16,251 nt of DNA from CBFGTA01 sp965651595 (lineage in GTDB: Bacteria > Actinomycetota > Actinomycetes > S36-B12 > UBA10799): assembly GCA_965651595.1 (NCBI GenBank), contig CBFGTA010000050.1, positions 1 through 16,251 on the forward strand, written 5' to 3'. Position 1 is the stretch's first letter. Every line of letters begins with the position of its first letter. Both the position numbers and the translations under genes were made by a program. Under the pieces are notes generated by a model, which saw only the letters and a list, made by a program, of their open reading frames with translations, made no database searches and was not told where the DNA came from. Shown here piece after piece: positions 15,272 to 16,251 of this stretch.

Positions 15272-15679
15272 GTGCACACGATTCGAACCGGAATCGATGT
15301 CGTGGACGTGGCCCGTCTGCAGCAGTTCGTGGACGGACCCGGCGGAGACGATTTTCTGGCCCGCACTTTCACGCCCGGCGAACGGGCAGTGTGCGGCGCT
15401 CGCGTCGAGCGATTGGCAGCGAGGTGGGCAGCTAAGGAGGCCGTGCTCAAGATTCTCCGAATCGGGGTGGATCAGGTCACGCTCACCGACATTGAAATCA
15501 CCAATGATCCCCGTGGAGCCCCTTCCCTGCAGCTAAAGGGCCATCCGGCAGCTATCGCTGAGGCCGACGGCCTCACCGACTGGTCCGTCTCGATGTCCCA
15601 TGACGGCACAATGGCCGCTGCAATCGCGGTTGCCACCGGAGACTGTGGTTGCGCGCCAAGTTCCGCTGGTCGAGGGTGA
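15272..15679 (+). CDS. acpS: Holo-[acyl-carrier-protein] synthase (4'-phosphopantetheinyl transferase)
   Basis: This enzyme moves phosphopantetheine from CoA to the active Ser of carrier proteins, in a Mg-dependent reaction in the cytoplasm. The 135-aa product has the AcpS-type length. It carries both signatures: GIDVVDVAR with the metal-binding Asp9, and RWAAKEAVLK with Glu56 and Lys60. The late SVSMSHDGTMAAAIAV strand is also typical. I chose the GTG at 15272, with GGAG at 15262-15265 6 bases away; a TTG two codons earlier lies against the ribosome site. It follows the adenylation-carrier-acyltransferase gene by 18 bases and is very likely co-transcribed with it. It can supply the arm for Ser572 there. 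It may equally be the cell's fatty-acid AcpS, in which case part of its expression would respond to iron. Confidence 0.93.
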   Translation: MHTIRTGIDVVDVARLQQFVDGPGGDDFLARTFTPGERAVCGARVERLAARWAAKEAVLKILRIGVDQVTLTDIEITNDPRGAPSLQLKGHPAAIAEADGLTDWSVSMSHDGTMAAAIAVATGDCGCAPSSAGRG

Positions 15680-15686
15680 AATAGGC

Positions 15687-15709
15687 GTTGCGCAACCGGC
15701 GACGCGTCG
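15687..15709. repeat. Two 10-bp palindromes between convergent acpS and ackA
   Basis: The 36-base gap between the two stop codons contains GTTGCGCAAC (15687-15696) and CGACGCGTCG (15700-15709), each a perfect palindrome. Neither has a loop, so as RNA they are poor hairpins. They may be chance in G+C-rich DNA, or protein-binding or weak bidirectional termination sites. No T run is present. Confidence 0.3.
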
Positions 15710-15715
15710 ACCGAT

Positions 15716-16251
15716 CTACGCCCGCGACGCAAGCAGTTGCTGAACCGAATCGGCAATCTGCAAGTCTTCCCTACTCGTCACCACCAGCACTCGAACCTGA
15801 CTGTCGGGCCTAGAAATGATCGCATCGGAGTGGCATGCGGCATTCTGATCTACATCCACTCTGACTCCGAGAAACGCCAAATCGGCGGCGAGCCGTTCAC
15901 GCACAGCCGCTGCGTGCTCGCCGATCCCTCCGGTGAACACCAGTGCATCGAGGCCACCCATGCTGGCGATCATGGCTCCAGCGCACGACGTGAGGCGATG
16001 AGAGAATACCCTCAATGCGGCCCACGCTTCCCGATCACCCGCTTGGGCGGCCCGTTCCACGTCTCGATAGTCACCGCTGACCCCCGACATGCCGGCCAGC
16101 CCCGACTGGTGTTCTAGCGCATCTGACATTTCCGCTGGCGCAACACCACCGGATTCGATCAACCACAACAGCATTCCGGGGTCGACGGCGCCTGCGCGGG
16201 TGCCCATGACCAGCCCGTCCAGAGGGGTGAAGCCCATCGTCGTGTCTACGG
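15716..16251 (-). CDS. ackA: Acetate kinase, C-terminal part (start beyond the window)
   Basis: Acetate kinase interconverts acetate + ATP and acetyl phosphate + ADP, usually paired with phosphotransacetylase. The frame is open to the window edge. The codons before the internal ATG at 16237 read VDTT, so the intact family motif VDTTMGFTPLDGLVMGTRAGAVDP spans it, and the ATG is not the start. Further motifs are SGVSGDYRDVE, SCAGAMIASMGGLDALVFTGGIGEHAAAVRE (the nucleotide-binding segment) and the C-terminal VLVVTSREDLQIA. About 178 residues are visible, somewhat under half of the usual length of about 400. The gene converges on acpS with 36 bases between stops. A pta gene may lie upstream, outside the window. 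Confidence 0.93.
   Translation of the reverse strand, partial: VDTTMGFTPLDGLVMGTRAGAVDPGMLLWLIESGGVAPAEMSDALEHQSGLAGMSGVSGDYRDVERAAQAGDREAWAALRVFSHRLTSCAGAMIASMGGLDALVFTGGIGEHAAAVRERLAADLAFLGVRVDVDQNAACHSDAIISRPDSQVRVLVVTSREDLQIADSVQQLLASRA

Overview
The window looks like a chromosomal segment from an actinomycete (Actinomycetota). The support is high G+C, frequent GTG starts, several likely leaderless genes, a GlbO-type truncated haemoglobin, a DtxR/IdeR-type iron box, and a gene neighbourhood resembling the pepN / small oxidase subunit / DUF5130 / glbO / ettA region of mycobacteria and streptomycetes. Species cannot be assigned from the sequence. There is no sign of a phage, plasmid, IS element or CRISPR array. 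Genes are packed tightly, and no gene-free stretch exceeds about 165 bases.

Left part (1-8541). A 5'-truncated M1 aminopeptidase N (pepN, +) converges on a minus-strand pair: a small one-helix membrane protein resembling the aa3 oxidase subunit CtaJ, and a DUF5130-like protein. A second minus-strand run follows: a LapA-domain membrane protein, an amidase-signature hydrolase and 4-alpha-glucanotransferase (malQ). The amidase and malQ overlap by 4 bases (ATGA). Head-to-head with the LapA gene is an MscS-family mechanosensitive channel (+), whose most likely start codon overlaps the start of the LapA gene.

Middle part (8542-12292). A strong 12-bp hairpin precedes a group II truncated haemoglobin (glbO, +). 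Next come an unrecognised 230-aa protein and ettA (ABC-F translation factor), both on minus, then a tRNA-Arg(UCU) with encoded CCA, then an SRPBCC-like protein on minus. The globin and the CtaJ-like gene carry almost the same start-site sequence, CTAGTCTGGYCGGGTG. It reads as a TANNNT -10 box exactly 6 bases before a GTG start, so both are probably leaderless. Both products are plausibly linked to oxygen or haem.

Right part (12293-16251). The most striking locus is a 932-aa protein with an adenylation domain, a carrier domain with a phosphopantetheine-site Ser, and a multi-pass acyltransferase-3 (OafA-like) membrane domain with the family's R-X10-H signature. Its promoter contains a near-consensus DtxR/IdeR iron box (TTAGGTAAGGGTAACCTTA) overlapping the predicted -10, only 6 bases before an ATG that has no Shine-Dalgarno. 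The next gene, 18 bases downstream, is holo-ACP synthase (acpS), the enzyme type that adds the phosphopantetheine arm the carrier domain needs. Together they form a compact, predicted iron-repressed module: activate a carboxylic acid, hold it as a thioester, and transfer it at the membrane to an unknown acceptor. The window ends inside acetate kinase (ackA, -), which converges on acpS.
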